Below are positions 51,023 to 59,843 of a DNA stretch of 64,000 nucleotides, piece after piece. Numbering within the stretch: the stretch's first letter is position 1; every line of letters begins with the position of its first letter. The notes below the pieces were generated by a model. The model saw nothing but the letters and a program-made list of their open reading frames with translations, did not search any database and was not told the origin of the DNA. A program made the position numbers and the translations under genes. The DNA is from Streptomyces sp. Tu6071 (GTDB lineage Bacteria; Actinomycetota; Actinomycetes; Streptomycetales; Streptomycetaceae), in the NCBI RefSeq assembly GCF_000213055.1, contig NZ_CM001165.1, forward strand, positions 4,300,945 to 4,364,944, given 5' to 3'.

Positions 51023-51880
51023 TCATACGTACCGCCGTGCCTCCTGGAGCACCGGCGCCAGCGCCGCGAAGGCCGAGGTCAGGACCGCGAGCGCCTCCGG
51101 GATGCGCCACGCCTCGCGGTCGCGCGGGCCGACCGGGTTCGAGACCGCGCGCAGTTCGAGCGCCGGGATGCCGTACCCGTACGCGGCCTCGGCGACCGCG
51201 AAGCCCTCCATGCCCTCGCTCGCCGCGCGCGGGCGCAGTCCCCGCAGTTCCGCCGCGCGCTCCGCCGTCCCGGTCACGGTCGAGACGGTCAGCGCCTCGC
51301 CCACCACGACGGGCGGCAGTTCGGGCGCGCCCTCGGCGTCCGCCGCGTCGTCCGGGCTCAGCGCGCGCGTCACGTCGCGGAGCAGCGCCGCGGGCGGCAG
51401 GTGCACGGCGCGCCCGAAGCCGAGGTCCGTGACGGGCACGAAGCCCTCCGCCGTCTGCGCCCCGAGGTCGGCCGCGACCATCGCCTCGGCGACCACGAGC
51501 GTCCCGAGCGGCGCGAGCGGAGCGAAACCGCCGCCGATGCCCGCCGACAGCACGAGGTCGTAGGGGCGCTCGTCGAGCGCCGCCACCGCGAGTGCCGCCG
51601 CCGTGCCCGCCGCGGCTGCCGCGGGGCCCGCGCCCGTCGCGAGGAGGTGCACGGCCTGCGCCGCGCCCGGTGCCTCGGCGCCGCGCTCGGGGAGCGGCGG
51701 CGCGACGGGCAGCGGGCCCGCGAGCAGCGGGTCGAAGAAGAGGTGATCGCTCGGCAGCGGATCGGGTACGGCGAGCAGTTCGAGACCGCCGGGCAGCGTG
51801 CGCGGCACCGGTCGGCCCGGGAACGCGCGCGCCACCGCGTCCCGTTCGGCGGGGACCGCGGTGGCGATGAGTACGCGCAT
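51023..51880 (-). CDS. mqnB: Futalosine hydrolase
   Basis: 285 residues of the nucleoside phosphorylase/hydrolase fold: VLIATAVPAERDAVARA at the start, the substrate loop LVLSAGIGGGFAPLAPLGTLVVAE, and ASEGMEGFAVAEAAYGYGIPALELRAVSNPVGPRD, with the catalytic acid in EGMEGF. It cleaves futalosine to dehypoxanthinyl futalosine and hypoxanthine, the step before the MqnC and MqnD reactions. The expected operon is lipoprotein-mqnB-mqnD. The only ribosome-site-like sequence (GAAGGA) is 16 nt upstream, inside a copy of the lipoprotein gene tail. Confidence 0.93.
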   Translation of the reverse strand: MRVLIATAVPAERDAVARAFPGRPVPRTLPGGLELLAVPDPLPSDHLFFDPLLAGPLPVAPPLPERGAEAPGAAQAVHLLATGAGPAAAAAGTAAALAVAALDERPYDLVLSAGIGGGFAPLAPLGTLVVAEAMVAADLGAQTAEGFVPVTDLGFGRAVHLPPAALLRDVTRALSPDDAADAEGAPELPPVVVGEALTVSTVTGTAERAAELRGLRPRAASEGMEGFAVAEAAYGYGIPALELRAVSNPVGPRDREAWRIPEALAVLTSAFAALAPVLQEARRYV

Positions 51881-51885
51881 GGGGA

Positions 51886-51927
51886 GGCTCAGTCGTCCTT
51901 CGTCGTCACGTGGCTCAGTCGTCCTTC
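51886..51927. repeat. 16-bp direct repeat at the lipoprotein-mqnB junction
   Basis: GGCTCAGTCGTCCTTC occurs at 51886-51901 and 51912-51927. The right copy contains the stop and last codons (KDD) of the lipoprotein gene; the left copy lies in the mqnB leader. Confidence 0.9.
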
Positions 51928-52394
51928 TTCACCTTGAACGTCCACAGGCCGTACGCCTTCTTGCCGTCGCCCTCGACGATCGTGACGGTGCCGGTCGAGG
52001 ACTGGCCGCCGTACTGCTCGTTGAAGAACACGTTGCCCGGGATGGTCGTGTAGGTCTTCTTGCTGCTCTCGGTGATCTGCTGACCGTTGAGCAGGAAGGT
52101 CCAGCCCTTGTCGGCCACGGCCGGGTCGACGCCGAAGCGGACCGTCGCGTCCGGGTCCACCTTCACCGTCTTGGCGTCGCTCGTGTCCTTGAGGCACTTC
52201 TGGAGCGCCGAGGTGTCGAGGGCGTGCCCGTCGTCGTAGCAGGTGGCCTCCGAGTTCACCGAGGTCGTACCGATCGTCACGGTGGCCAGCGGGGTCGGCT
52301 TGTCGCAGGCCGACAGGGCGAGGAGACCGGCGGACACGGCGCCGATGGCGGCCACGGCGCGGCGGCGGTTGGCCGGGAAACGCGGGGAGGTCAT
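51915..52394 (-). CDS. Lipoprotein, DUF2771-like
   Basis: 159 residues. The signal sequence NRRRAVAAIGAVSAGLLALSACDKP ends in the lipobox LSAC, so Cys30 should be lipidated and the protein held on the outer face of the membrane. The mature part is Thr/Lys-rich with predicted strands (ATVTIGTTSVNSEATCYDDG, ATVRFGVDPAVADKGWTFLLNGQ, YGLWTFKVKKDD) and two more Cys. The pattern suits DUF2771 lipoproteins of actinobacteria, function unknown. The minus strand shows TATAGC/TAGCCT 7-10 nt before the ATG, so the transcript may be leaderless. It precedes mqnB by 34 bp. Confidence 0.85.
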   Translation of the reverse strand: MTSPRFPANRRRAVAAIGAVSAGLLALSACDKPTPLATVTIGTTSVNSEATCYDDGHALDTSALQKCLKDTSDAKTVKVDPDATVRFGVDPAVADKGWTFLLNGQQITESSKKTYTTIPGNVFFNEQYGGQSSTGTVTIVEGDGKKAYGLWTFKVKKDD

Positions 52395-52696
52395 GGGGGG
52401 CAGGCTATATGGCTCCCGCCGTGCGCACCCGCGCGGGGGTACGGCGTGCCGTGCGCGCCGACGCGCCGTCAGGGGACCGCGAAAGCCCTGGCGGTACGGG
52501 GTGGAGCGGGCCCCGCGCGCGGAGGTCGCCGTACGCCTCGTACCGAACCCGTACAGATCACCCGCCTGCCGGGCGGCACACGCGCGGCCCGTCCGCGGAC
52601 GGGGCACAGGCTCACGGGCAACGGCATCCGCGAAGCCCGGCCCTCCGCGAGGCCGCGGCCCTCCGCGAGCCCGGATCGTCCAGGGCCCCGGCGCCT
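52395..52696. other. Gap between MFS and lipoprotein genes
   Basis: 302 bp. The lipoprotein promoter lies at its left edge (TATAGC near 52407 on the minus strand). Repeats of GCGAAGCCCGGCCCTCCGCGAG-like units at 52630-52672 are the only other pattern. Confidence 0.4.
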
Positions 52697-54160
52697 TCAC
52701 ACGACCCGCGCGCCCCCGTGCCTGCTCCGGCCGGAGCGCAGCAGGCCCCGCAGCGTGCCCAGCCAGCCCGTCGCGACGATCGCCGCGGCGACGGCGAGGC
52801 CCAGTACGCCGTTCAGCGGCAGCGCGATGCCGATCGCGCCGCCGAGCACCCACGCCATCTGCAGCATCGTCTCCGAGCGCGCGAACGCGGACGTACGGAC
52901 CTGCTCGGGCACCTCCCGCTGGATGAGCGCGTCCAGCGAGAGCTTCGCGAGCGCCTGCGCGAAGCCCGCGCACGCCGTGAGCAGCGCCACCGAGAACTGG
53001 CCGAACAGGCACGCCGCCGCGACCGCGACGCCGAGCACCCCGCCCACGACCGTCACGATGATCAGCTCGGGCGTACGCGTGCGCAGCCACGCCCCGACCG
53101 CCGTGCCGAGCGCGTTCCCCGCCCCGGCCGCGACGCCGACCATCCCCAGCGAGACCGCCGCGCTCCGTCCGCCGAGCGGCTGATCGCGGAGCAGGAAGGC
53201 GAGGAAGAAGATCAGGAAGCCCGAGAGGCCGCGCAGCGCGGCGTTCGCGCCGAGGGCGAGGAGCACGGTCGAGCCGACGGCCCGCAGCCCCTTCACCCGC
53301 CCGGCCCCACTTCCCGGGGCACCCCGCGCGGCCTCGTACCGCACCTCCCCCGCGCCCTCGTCCTTCTCCAGCCGCACCGGCACGCCGGGCTCCAGCCGCA
53401 GCGGCTCGTCCGGGACCAGTCGCGCCCTGCGCTCCCCCTTCGCCGAGTCCACCTTCGGCGGCAGCCGGAACGACAGGAACGCGCCGAGCACGAACAGCGC
53501 ACACGCCCCGTACAGCGGCCACCGCGGCCCGAGCAGTTGCAGACCGGCGCCCACGGGGGCCGCCGCGCCCGTCGCGAGCAGCCCGCCGAGGGTGACCCGC
53601 GAGTTCGCCTTGACCAGCGAGAACCGCGGCGGCAGCAGCCTCGGCACGACCGCGCTGCGCACCACCCCGTACGCCTTCGAGGCGACCAGCACCCCGAGCG
53701 CCGCCGGGTACAGCTCCAGGCTCCCGCTCACCACCGCGTGCGACAGGACGAGCGCGAGGACGGCGCGCGCGAGCATCGAGGTCGCCATCGCGGCGCGCCG
53801 CCCGTGCGGCAGCCGGTCCAGGAGCGGGCCGATCACCGGGGCGAGGACCGTGAAGGGCGCCATCGTGATCGCCAGGTAGAGCGCGACGCGCCCGCGGGCC
53901 TCGTCCGTCGGGACGGCGAAGAACACCGTCGAGGCGAGCGAGACCGTGATCATCACGTCGCCCGCGCCGTTGACCCCGTGCAGTTCGATGAGCTTGCCGA
54001 GCCCCGACTCGCCCGCGCCGTGCGCGTGCGTCACGCGCCGCACGAGGCGGCCCGTCGAGGCGAAGGGCGCCGCGGCGACCCGTCCGGCGGCACGCGTCCG
54101 CCGGAGCCGGGGACCCCCGCGCTCCGTACGCTGCTCACCCGACGACGTGGAAGCGGTCAC
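52697..54160 (-). CDS. MFS transporter
   Basis: 487 residues with twelve hydrophobic segments. The cytoplasmic loop signature GPLLDRLPHGRRAAMATSMLARAV (motif A, D-R-x-G-R-R) follows helix 2, and a charged central loop (KVDSAKGERRARLVPDEPLRLEPGVPVRLEKDEGAGE) separates the two halves. An N-terminal basic tail of 60 residues precedes helix 1. The substrate is unknown; the type is close to streptomycete efflux-like MFS proteins. The GTG at 54160 follows GGGGCAGGA; an upstream frame is not MFS-like. The mqn cluster lies downstream. Confidence 0.9.
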   Translation of the reverse strand: MTASTSSGEQRTERGGPRLRRTRAAGRVAAAPFASTGRLVRRVTHAHGAGESGLGKLIELHGVNGAGDVMITVSLASTVFFAVPTDEARGRVALYLAITMAPFTVLAPVIGPLLDRLPHGRRAAMATSMLARAVLALVLSHAVVSGSLELYPAALGVLVASKAYGVVRSAVVPRLLPPRFSLVKANSRVTLGGLLATGAAAPVGAGLQLLGPRWPLYGACALFVLGAFLSFRLPPKVDSAKGERRARLVPDEPLRLEPGVPVRLEKDEGAGEVRYEAARGAPGSGAGRVKGLRAVGSTVLLALGANAALRGLSGFLIFFLAFLLRDQPLGGRSAAVSLGMVGVAAGAGNALGTAVGAWLRTRTPELIIVTVVGGVLGVAVAAACLFGQFSVALLTACAGFAQALAKLSLDALIQREVPEQVRTSAFARSETMLQMAWVLGGAIGIALPLNGVLGLAVAAAIVATGWLGTLRGLLRSGRSRHGGARVV

Positions 54161-54561
54161 GTCGTCATCCTGCCCCGAAGTGCGCCGCCTAGTGCGTCTC
54201 CTGTGCGGGAAGGAGACGTACGAGCGAGCCCGGGACGCCCTGTACGACCCGTACGGCGGCGGGTCGCCGGGCGTGTGCGGGGAGTGGCGGAGGGGGCGCG
54301 AACGGGGGAGTGGGGGACGTCCGTGTGGGCCCCGGGGCGCGGAGAGGGTAGCGTGCACAGCGCGCCCACGGCGGTTACTCCTGGCCGCGCGCCCTTTCGC
54401 GATCCTTCAGAATGGATGGCGGAGGCGCACCCGGGACCCGAACCGACCGGGTACGGACGTCGACGCGGTCCCCTGGTCCGCTCCGTCCGCACCCCCGACC
54501 GTGTCCGGGCCCCGCCGGAGCGGGCGCACTCGTGAGACGGCGTAGGAGAGAAGCGATACCT
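54161..54561. promoter_or_regulatory. Divergent region of the MFS and DUF3027 genes with a dyad
   Basis: 401 bp. A perfect dyad CGTCTCCT-N8-AGGAGACG lies at 54195-54218, 35 bp upstream of the MFS start. Otherwise GC-rich. A short conserved-looking stretch (TTTCGCGATCCTTCAGAATGG) at 54395-54415 could be the DUF3027 promoter. Confidence 0.5.
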
Positions 54562-55422
54562 GTGAGCGCAGCGACAACGCGAAGCCGCACCCCTGACCGC
54601 CTGTGTGTCGAGGCGGTCGACCTGGCGCGCGCCGCGGCGGAGGAGACCGCCGCGCCGGGTGTCGTCGGCGCGTACGTCGGCGCCGTCGCCGAGGGCGAGC
54701 GGGTCGTCACCCACTACTTCGCCTGCGAGGACCTCGGCTACCGGGGCTGGCGCTGGGCCGTGACGGTGGCCCGCGCCTCGCGCGCCAAGGTCGTCACGCT
54801 CGACGAGACGGTGCTCCTGCCGGGCCCCGAGTCGGTCCTCGCGCCCGAGTGGCTGCCGTGGAGCGAGCGCCTGCGGCCGGGCGACATGGGTCCGGGCGAC
54901 CTCCTGCCGACCGAGGCCGGGGACCCGCGCCTGGAGCCGGGCCTGTACGACGGCGACGACGACACCCCGCCGCCGGACTCCGCCCTGAGCCCCGAGCTGG
55001 CCGAGCGCGCCGACGCCGAGGACGCCCAGGTCACCGACGGCCCGCCCGCCGACCTGCCCGCCGCGCCCTCGCGCGGCTCGATCGCCGAGGTCGGCCGCGA
55101 GCTGGGCCTCGGCCGCCCCCGCGTCCTCTCCCGCTACGGCCTGGAGACGGCCGCCGAGCGCTGGGAGGAGCAGTACGGTCCGGGCACCCAGATGGCCCAG
55201 GCGGCCCCCGCCCCCTGCCACACGTGCGCCTTCCTGATCCCGCTCGCGGGCTCCCTGCGCCAGTCCTTCGGCCTGTGCGCCAACGAGTTCGGCCCGGCGG
55301 ACGGCCACGTCGTCTCCCTCTCGTACGGCTGCGGCGGCCACTCGGAGGCGGCGATCATGCCGAAGACCCCGGAGGCACCCCCGCTCCGCCTGGACGAGGT
55401 CGCGGAACCCCTGGTGGAGTGA
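54562..55422 (+). CDS. DUF3027 protein, probable metal-binding
   Basis: 286 residues. The N-terminal domain (DRLCVEAVDLARAAAEETAAPGVVGAYVGAVAEGERVVTHYFACEDLGYRGWRWAVTVARASRAK) and the C-terminal part with four Cys (PCHTCAFLIPLAGSLRQSFGLCANEFGPADGHVVSLSYGCGGHSEA: C-x2-C, C and C-x-G-x-H) define this actinobacterial family. The Cys set and nearby His suggest a zinc or iron-sulfur site. A disordered acidic linker joins the halves. Function unknown. The GTG at 54562 follows GTAGGAGAG. It is 258 bp upstream of the sacsin-like gene on the same strand. Confidence 0.88.
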   Translation: MSAATTRSRTPDRLCVEAVDLARAAAEETAAPGVVGAYVGAVAEGERVVTHYFACEDLGYRGWRWAVTVARASRAKVVTLDETVLLPGPESVLAPEWLPWSERLRPGDMGPGDLLPTEAGDPRLEPGLYDGDDDTPPPDSALSPELAERADAEDAQVTDGPPADLPAAPSRGSIAEVGRELGLGRPRVLSRYGLETAAERWEEQYGPGTQMAQAAPAPCHTCAFLIPLAGSLRQSFGLCANEFGPADGHVVSLSYGCGGHSEAAIMPKTPEAPPLRLDEVAEPLVE

Positions 55423-55462
55423 GCCACCGGGGCGGGGCCACCCGGGCGGCACTCACGAACCG

Positions 55463-55583
55463 GCCGCACCCCCGGTCGGCCCGTCCGGCGTCCGGGAACA
55501 CGGGGCCGAAGGCCATGCCACCCCACCGAGCCCGCACCTCGGAAACCGCCCGCACCCCCACCCGGCCCGTCCGGCGTTTGGGG
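55463..55583. repeat. Two copies of a streptomycete intergenic repeat with GGCCCGTCCGGCGT core
   Basis: Copy 1 at 55463-55495 and copy 2 at 55548-55583 share GCACCCCC followed by GGCCCGTCCGGCGT (55478-55491 and 55564-55577). A third fragment begins at 55590. The core is similar to a repeat that, from memory, is abundant in Streptomyces intergenic DNA. Confidence 0.6.
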
Positions 55584-55680
55584 ATAAAAGCCGCACCCCC
55601 GCACAGGTCACCCACCCCATCCGGGCCCACCCCGATTCCCGGCTACCTTCATGGGCACACGTACGCCAAGGAGTGAGCCC

Positions 55681-58600
55681 GTGACCCACACAGCCGAAGA
55701 ATCCCCCCGCCCTTCCCCCACCGCGGACGATGTCTTCGGCACCGCCCGTCTCCGCGACACCGTCCTCGCCACCTGGTCCGCGTCCCCCGCGCGCCTGCGC
55801 GAGGACGCCAACGCCGAGGAGGACCTCGCCCTCGGCGGCTACCGCGACCGCGTCGTCGTCGAGCTGGCGCAGAACGCCGCCGACGCCGCCGCCCGCGCCG
55901 GAGTGCCCGGCCGGCTCCGTATCGCCCTGCGCGACCGCGCCGGGGACAACCCGCCCGTCCTCGCCGTCGCGAACTCCGGCGCCCCCCTCGACGCGAGCGG
56001 CGTCGCCTCGCTCGCGACCCTGCGCGCCTCCGCGAAGCGCGAGGACGGCACGGGCACGGTCGGCCGTTTCGGCGTCGGCTTCGCCGCCGTCCTCGCGGTG
56101 AGCGACGAGCCCGCCGTGCTCGGCCGCACCGGCGGGGTGCGCTGGTCGCTCACCGAGGCCCGCGAGGCCGTCGCCGCGCTCGGCGTGCCCGCGCTCGACG
56201 AGGAGGTGCGGCGCCGCGAGGGCCACGTCCCGCTGCTCCGCCTGCCCTTCCCCGCCGAGGGCTCCGCGCCCGAGGGCTACGACACCGTCGTCGTCCTCCC
56301 GCTGCGCGACGCCGTCGCCGAGGACCTCGTCGAGCGCCTCCTCACCGGCATCGACGACGCGCTCCTCCTCTCCCTGCCGGGGCTCGCCGAGATCGTCGTC
56401 GAGACCCCCGAGGGCACCCGCCTCCTGCGCCGCCGCGTCGAGGACCCGTACACCGTCATCGAGGACGACGGCGCCGTACGCCGCTGGCGCACCGTCAGCC
56501 ACGGCGGCGCCCTCGACACCGCGCTCCTCGCGGGCCGCCCCGTCGAGGAGCGCCTGCGCCCCTGGTGGGCCGTGACCTGGGCGGTCCCCGTCGACGCCGA
56601 GGGCGCCCCCGAAGCGCCCCGCACCGTGCCCGTCGTGCACGCCCCGACGCCCAGCGAGGAACCGCTCGGGGTGCCCGCGCTGCTCATCGCGACGCTCCCG
56701 CTCGACACGAGCCGCCGCCACGTCGCGCCGGGGCCGCTCACCGACTTCCTCGTCGCGCGCGCCGCCGAGGCGTACGCGGAACTCCTCGCGGACTGGCGGC
56801 CCGTCACCCCGGCCCTCCTCGACCTCGTGCCGGGCCCGCTCGGCCGCGCCGAGGTCGACGGCGCCGTGCGCGCGGCGATCCTCGCCCTCCTGCCCCGTAC
56901 CGCCTTCCTCGCGCCCGCCGTGCCCCACGAGGGCGAGGAGCCCGGCAGCTACACCGCGCTGCGGCCCGTCGAGGCCGAGGTCGTCTCCGGCGCGGGCCGC
57001 GAGACCGTCGAGGTGCTCGCCGAGGTCCTGCCGAGCCTGCTCCCCGCCGGACTGGAGAGCAGCCCCGCGCTGCGCACGCTCGACATCGCGCGCGTCCCGC
57101 TCACCGAGGCCGTCGACCGCCTCGCGGGGCTGGAGCGCGCCCCCGGCTGGTGGTACCGCCTGTACGAGTCCCTCGCGGGCGTCGACCCCGACCGCCTCAC
57201 CGGGCTCCCCGTCCCGCTCGCCTCGGGACGTACCGCGCTCGGCCCCCGCCACATCCTCCTGCCGCTCCCGGACGGCGGTCCCGCCGCCGGGGCCCTCGCC
57301 CGGCTCGGCCTCAAGGTCGCCCACCCCGAGGCCGCGCACCCGCTCCTCGAAAAGCTCGGCGCGCTCCCCGCGACCCCGCGCGCCGTCCTCACGACGCCGC
57401 AGGTCCGCGCCGCCGTCGCCGCCTCGCTCGACGAGGAGCCCTGGGACGGCGGCCTGGAGACCGAGGGCCTGCCGGACCCCGAGGAGCTGGCCGACCTCGT
57501 CCTCGGGCTCGTGCGGGACGCGGGTCTCGAAGCCGGTGACGAGCCGTGGCTCGGCGCGCTCGCGCTCCCCGACGAGGACGGCGAACTCGCCCCCGCCTGC
57601 GAACTCGTCCTCCCCGGCGGCGCCTTCGCCTCCGTCATGCGCGAGGACGCCCTCGCGGCCGTGGACGCCGACGTCGCCGCGCGCTGGGGCGAGAAGCCCC
57701 TCGCCGCCTGCGGCGTGCTCGGCTCCTTCGCGCTCGTCCGCGCCCACGACACCGTCCTCGACCCCGACGAGCTGGAGCCCCGCGAGGGCGACTGGCCCGA
57801 GCCCGACGACGCCGGACTCCTCGACGCCGTCGACGTCTGGTCCGAGGACGTCCTCGACCGCTTCCCCGACACACCCGTGCCACCCGTCGCCACGGAACTC
57901 CTCGCCGTCCGCGACCTCGACCTCGTCGCCGACGACCGCTGGCCCCAGGCCCTCGCGCTCCTCGCCCGGCCCCCCTTCCGCGAGGCCCTCACCGCCCCCG
58001 TCCGCGTCCTGCTCCCCGACGGCACGACCGAGTCCGTCCGCTCCTACACCGCCTGGTGGCTGCGCGGCCACCCCGTCCTCGACGGGCGCCGCCCCGCCGG
58101 GCTCCTCGCCGCGGGCGGCGACCCGCTCCTCGCCGGGCTGTACGAGGAGGCCGACGCGAGCGGCTTCGAGGACGCCGAGGTCCTGCGCGCCCTCGGGGTC
58201 CGGACCACCACGACGGCGCTCCTCGACGAGCCCGGCGGCGCCGCCGAACTCCTCGACCGCCTCGCCGACCCCTCCCGCGAGGTCTCCGCGGCCCAGCTCC
58301 ACGGCCTCTATTCCGCGCTCGCGACGCTCGACCCGGAGGAGGTCACGCTCCCCGAGGACCTGCGCGCCGTCCCCGCCGCGCCCGGCGGCGCCCCGTACGT
58401 CGTGGACGCCACCGAGGCGTTCGTGGCCGACGCCCCCGACCTGCTGCCGCTCGCCGGGGACCGCCCGCTCCTGCCCGTCCGGCCGCACCTCGCCGCCGCG
58501 CTCGCCGAACTCCTCCAGGTCGGCAGGCTCAGCGAGGCCGTCCCCGCGGCCGTCGGGGGCGAAGGCACCGTGCACGACGTGCCCGCCGCCGTCCGCACGC

Positions 58601-58836
58601 TCCTCGGGCCCCGCACGCCCGCCACGTACACCGAGTACGAGGAGCTGACCGCCGGGGGCGTCGAGGTCGACTGGCGGCACACGCCGGACGGCACCGTGCA
58701 CGCCGCGACGGTGGAGGGCGTCGCGGCCGGGCTCGCCTGGGCGGCGGGGCAGTGGCCGCGCCGCTTCGAGGTCGCGGCGCTCCTGGAGGACGACTCGCGG
58801 ACGGCGGAGCTGGCCCGGGACCGCTGGTTCGACTGA
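55681..58836 (+). CDS. Sacsin/HSP90-like GHKL ATPase-domain protein, 1051 residues
   Basis: The N-terminal GHKL (Bergerat) ATP-binding motifs are visible: ELAQNAADAAARAG (N-box Asn-Asp near 66-72), LAVANSGAPLDASG (D/NxGxG region near 98) and GTVGRFGVGFAAVLAVSDEP (lid glycines near 130-145). This resembles the sacsin N-terminal domain and HSP90. The remaining 850 residues have no enzyme motif I recognise; they are acidic and look like alternating helical and strand segments. Streptomycetes carry such a gene as a conserved actinobacterial family of unknown function; a chaperone-like or DNA-damage role is only guesswork. GTG 55681 has AAGGAG at good spacing. The next gene encodes a methyltransferase. 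Confidence 0.85.
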   Translation: MTHTAEESPRPSPTADDVFGTARLRDTVLATWSASPARLREDANAEEDLALGGYRDRVVVELAQNAADAAARAGVPGRLRIALRDRAGDNPPVLAVANSGAPLDASGVASLATLRASAKREDGTGTVGRFGVGFAAVLAVSDEPAVLGRTGGVRWSLTEAREAVAALGVPALDEEVRRREGHVPLLRLPFPAEGSAPEGYDTVVVLPLRDAVAEDLVERLLTGIDDALLLSLPGLAEIVVETPEGTRLLRRRVEDPYTVIEDDGAVRRWRTVSHGGALDTALLAGRPVEERLRPWWAVTWAVPVDAEGAPEAPRTVPVVHAPTPSEEPLGVPALLIATLPLDTSRRHVAPGPLTDFLVARAAEAYAELLADWRPVTPALLDLVPGPLGRAEVDGAVRAAILALLPRTAFLAPAVPHEGEEPGSYTALRPVEAEVVSGAGRETVEVLAEVLPSLLPAGLESSPALRTLDIARVPLTEAVDRLAGLERAPGWWYRLYESLAGVDPDRLTGLPVPLASGRTALGPRHILLPLPDGGPAAGALARLGLKVAHPEAAHPLLEKLGALPATPRAVLTTPQVRAAVAASLDEEPWDGGLETEGLPDPEELADLVLGLVRDAGLEAGDEPWLGALALPDEDGELAPACELVLPGGAFASVMREDALAAVDADVAARWGEKPLAACGVLGSFALVRAHDTVLDPDELEPREGDWPEPDDAGLLDAVDVWSEDVLDRFPDTPVPPVATELLAVRDLDLVADDRWPQALALLARPPFREALTAPVRVLLPDGTTESVRSYTAWWLRGHPVLDGRRPAGLLAAGGDPLLAGLYEEADASGFEDAEVLRALGVRTTTTALLDEPGGAAELLDRLADPSREVSAAQLHGLYSALATLDPEEVTLPEDLRAVPAAPGGAPYVVDATEAFVADAPDLLPLAGDRPLLPVRPHLAAALAELLQVGRLSEAVPAAVGGEGTVHDVPAAVRTLLGPRTPATYTEYEELTAGGVEVDWRHTPDGTVHAATVEGVAAGLAWAAGQWPRRFEVAALLEDDSRTAELARDRWFD

Positions 58837-58944
58837 GACCGTACGGGGCGCGCGTCCCGTTGCCGGAACGGCAACACTGTTTGGCGCGCGCCCTCCGCCG
58901 CCCGCACGATGGCCGCGAACCCACGGCGAGAGGCAGGTACGGGC

Positions 58945-59619
58945 ATGAGCGGGCACCCCCAGCACACGGTCGACGAGGACTTCGGCGACGGGCGCGCCTT
59001 CTGGGAGGGGCGGTACGCGGAGAGCGACCGCATCTGGAGCGGCGAGCCCAACACGGCGCTCGTCCGCGAGGTCGCCGAGCTGCCCCCGGGCCGCGCGCTC
59101 GACCTCGGCTGCGGCGAGGGCGCCGACGTCGTGTGGCTCGCCCGGCAGGGCTGGACCGTCACGGGCACCGACATCGCCGAGACCGCCCTCGTCCGCGCCC
59201 GCGCGCACGCCGCCGAGGCGGGCGTCGCCGACCGCACGCGCTTCGAGCAGCACGTCCTCGGCGCGAGCTTCCCCGAGGGCGCGTACGACCTCGTCACCGC
59301 GTCCTTCCTGCACTCGCCCGACGTCTCCTTCCCGCGCGAGGCGATCCTGCGCCGTGCCGCCGAGGCCGTCGCCCCCGGCGGCACGCTCCTCGTCATCGGG
59401 CACGCGGGCCTCGCGCCCTGGGAGACCTACGAGGAGGGCGATCCGCACCTCGCGCTCCACCTGCCCTCGCCCCAGGAGGTCCTGGAGAGCCTGCGGCTTC
59501 CCGAGGGAGAGTGGGACGTCCTGACCGCCGCCGAGCACGACCGGGTGCAGCACGCCCCGGACGGCGAGGCCCACCACCGCAGGGACAACGCGCTGAAGGT
59601 GCGTCGGCACGCGGCCTGA
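58945..59619 (+). CDS. Class I SAM-dependent methyltransferase
   Basis: 224 residues. ALDLGCGEGADVVWLARQGWTVTGTDIAETALVRARAHAAEAG gives motifs I and II of the Rossmann methyltransferase, and YDLVTASFLHSPDVSFPREAILRRAAEAVAPGGTLLVIGH motifs IV and VI. The N-terminus (DDFGDGRAFWEGRYAESDRIWSGEPN) is like the tellurite-methyltransferase/TehB-like group. Substrate unknown. I chose the ATG at 58945, which follows GAGAGGCAGG, over an ATG at 58909 in the same frame. Confidence 0.9.
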   Translation: MSGHPQHTVDEDFGDGRAFWEGRYAESDRIWSGEPNTALVREVAELPPGRALDLGCGEGADVVWLARQGWTVTGTDIAETALVRARAHAAEAGVADRTRFEQHVLGASFPEGAYDLVTASFLHSPDVSFPREAILRRAAEAVAPGGTLLVIGHAGLAPWETYEEGDPHLALHLPSPQEVLESLRLPEGEWDVLTAAEHDRVQHAPDGEAHHRRDNALKVRRHAA

Positions 59620-59630
59620 ACGGCGGGCGA

Positions 59631-59656
59631 CCACAGGTCATATGACCTTCCTGTGG
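59631..59656. promoter_or_regulatory. Nested palindromic operator-like site
   Basis: GGTCATATGACC (59636-59647) is a perfect 12-bp palindrome; outer arms CCACAGG (59631-59637) and CCTGTGG (59650-59656) overlap it. It is 188 bp before the secreted-protein gene and just after the methyltransferase stop. Confidence 0.55.
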
Positions 59657-59843
59657 AGTTAATGTGATCGGAAAGTCTGCCTGGCGGTGCAACTTCCGCA
59701 CGGGGTGCGCGGTCTCCTCGTACGAGCCACGAGGCTCCTCGCTCACTTGTGCCCCGCGCCCCCGTGCGTCCGGCGCGCCGCGTCCCGTACGCGCGCCCCC
59801 GGACCCGGCGCGGCGCGGGCACCCTTCTCCCTCTGGGGAACAC

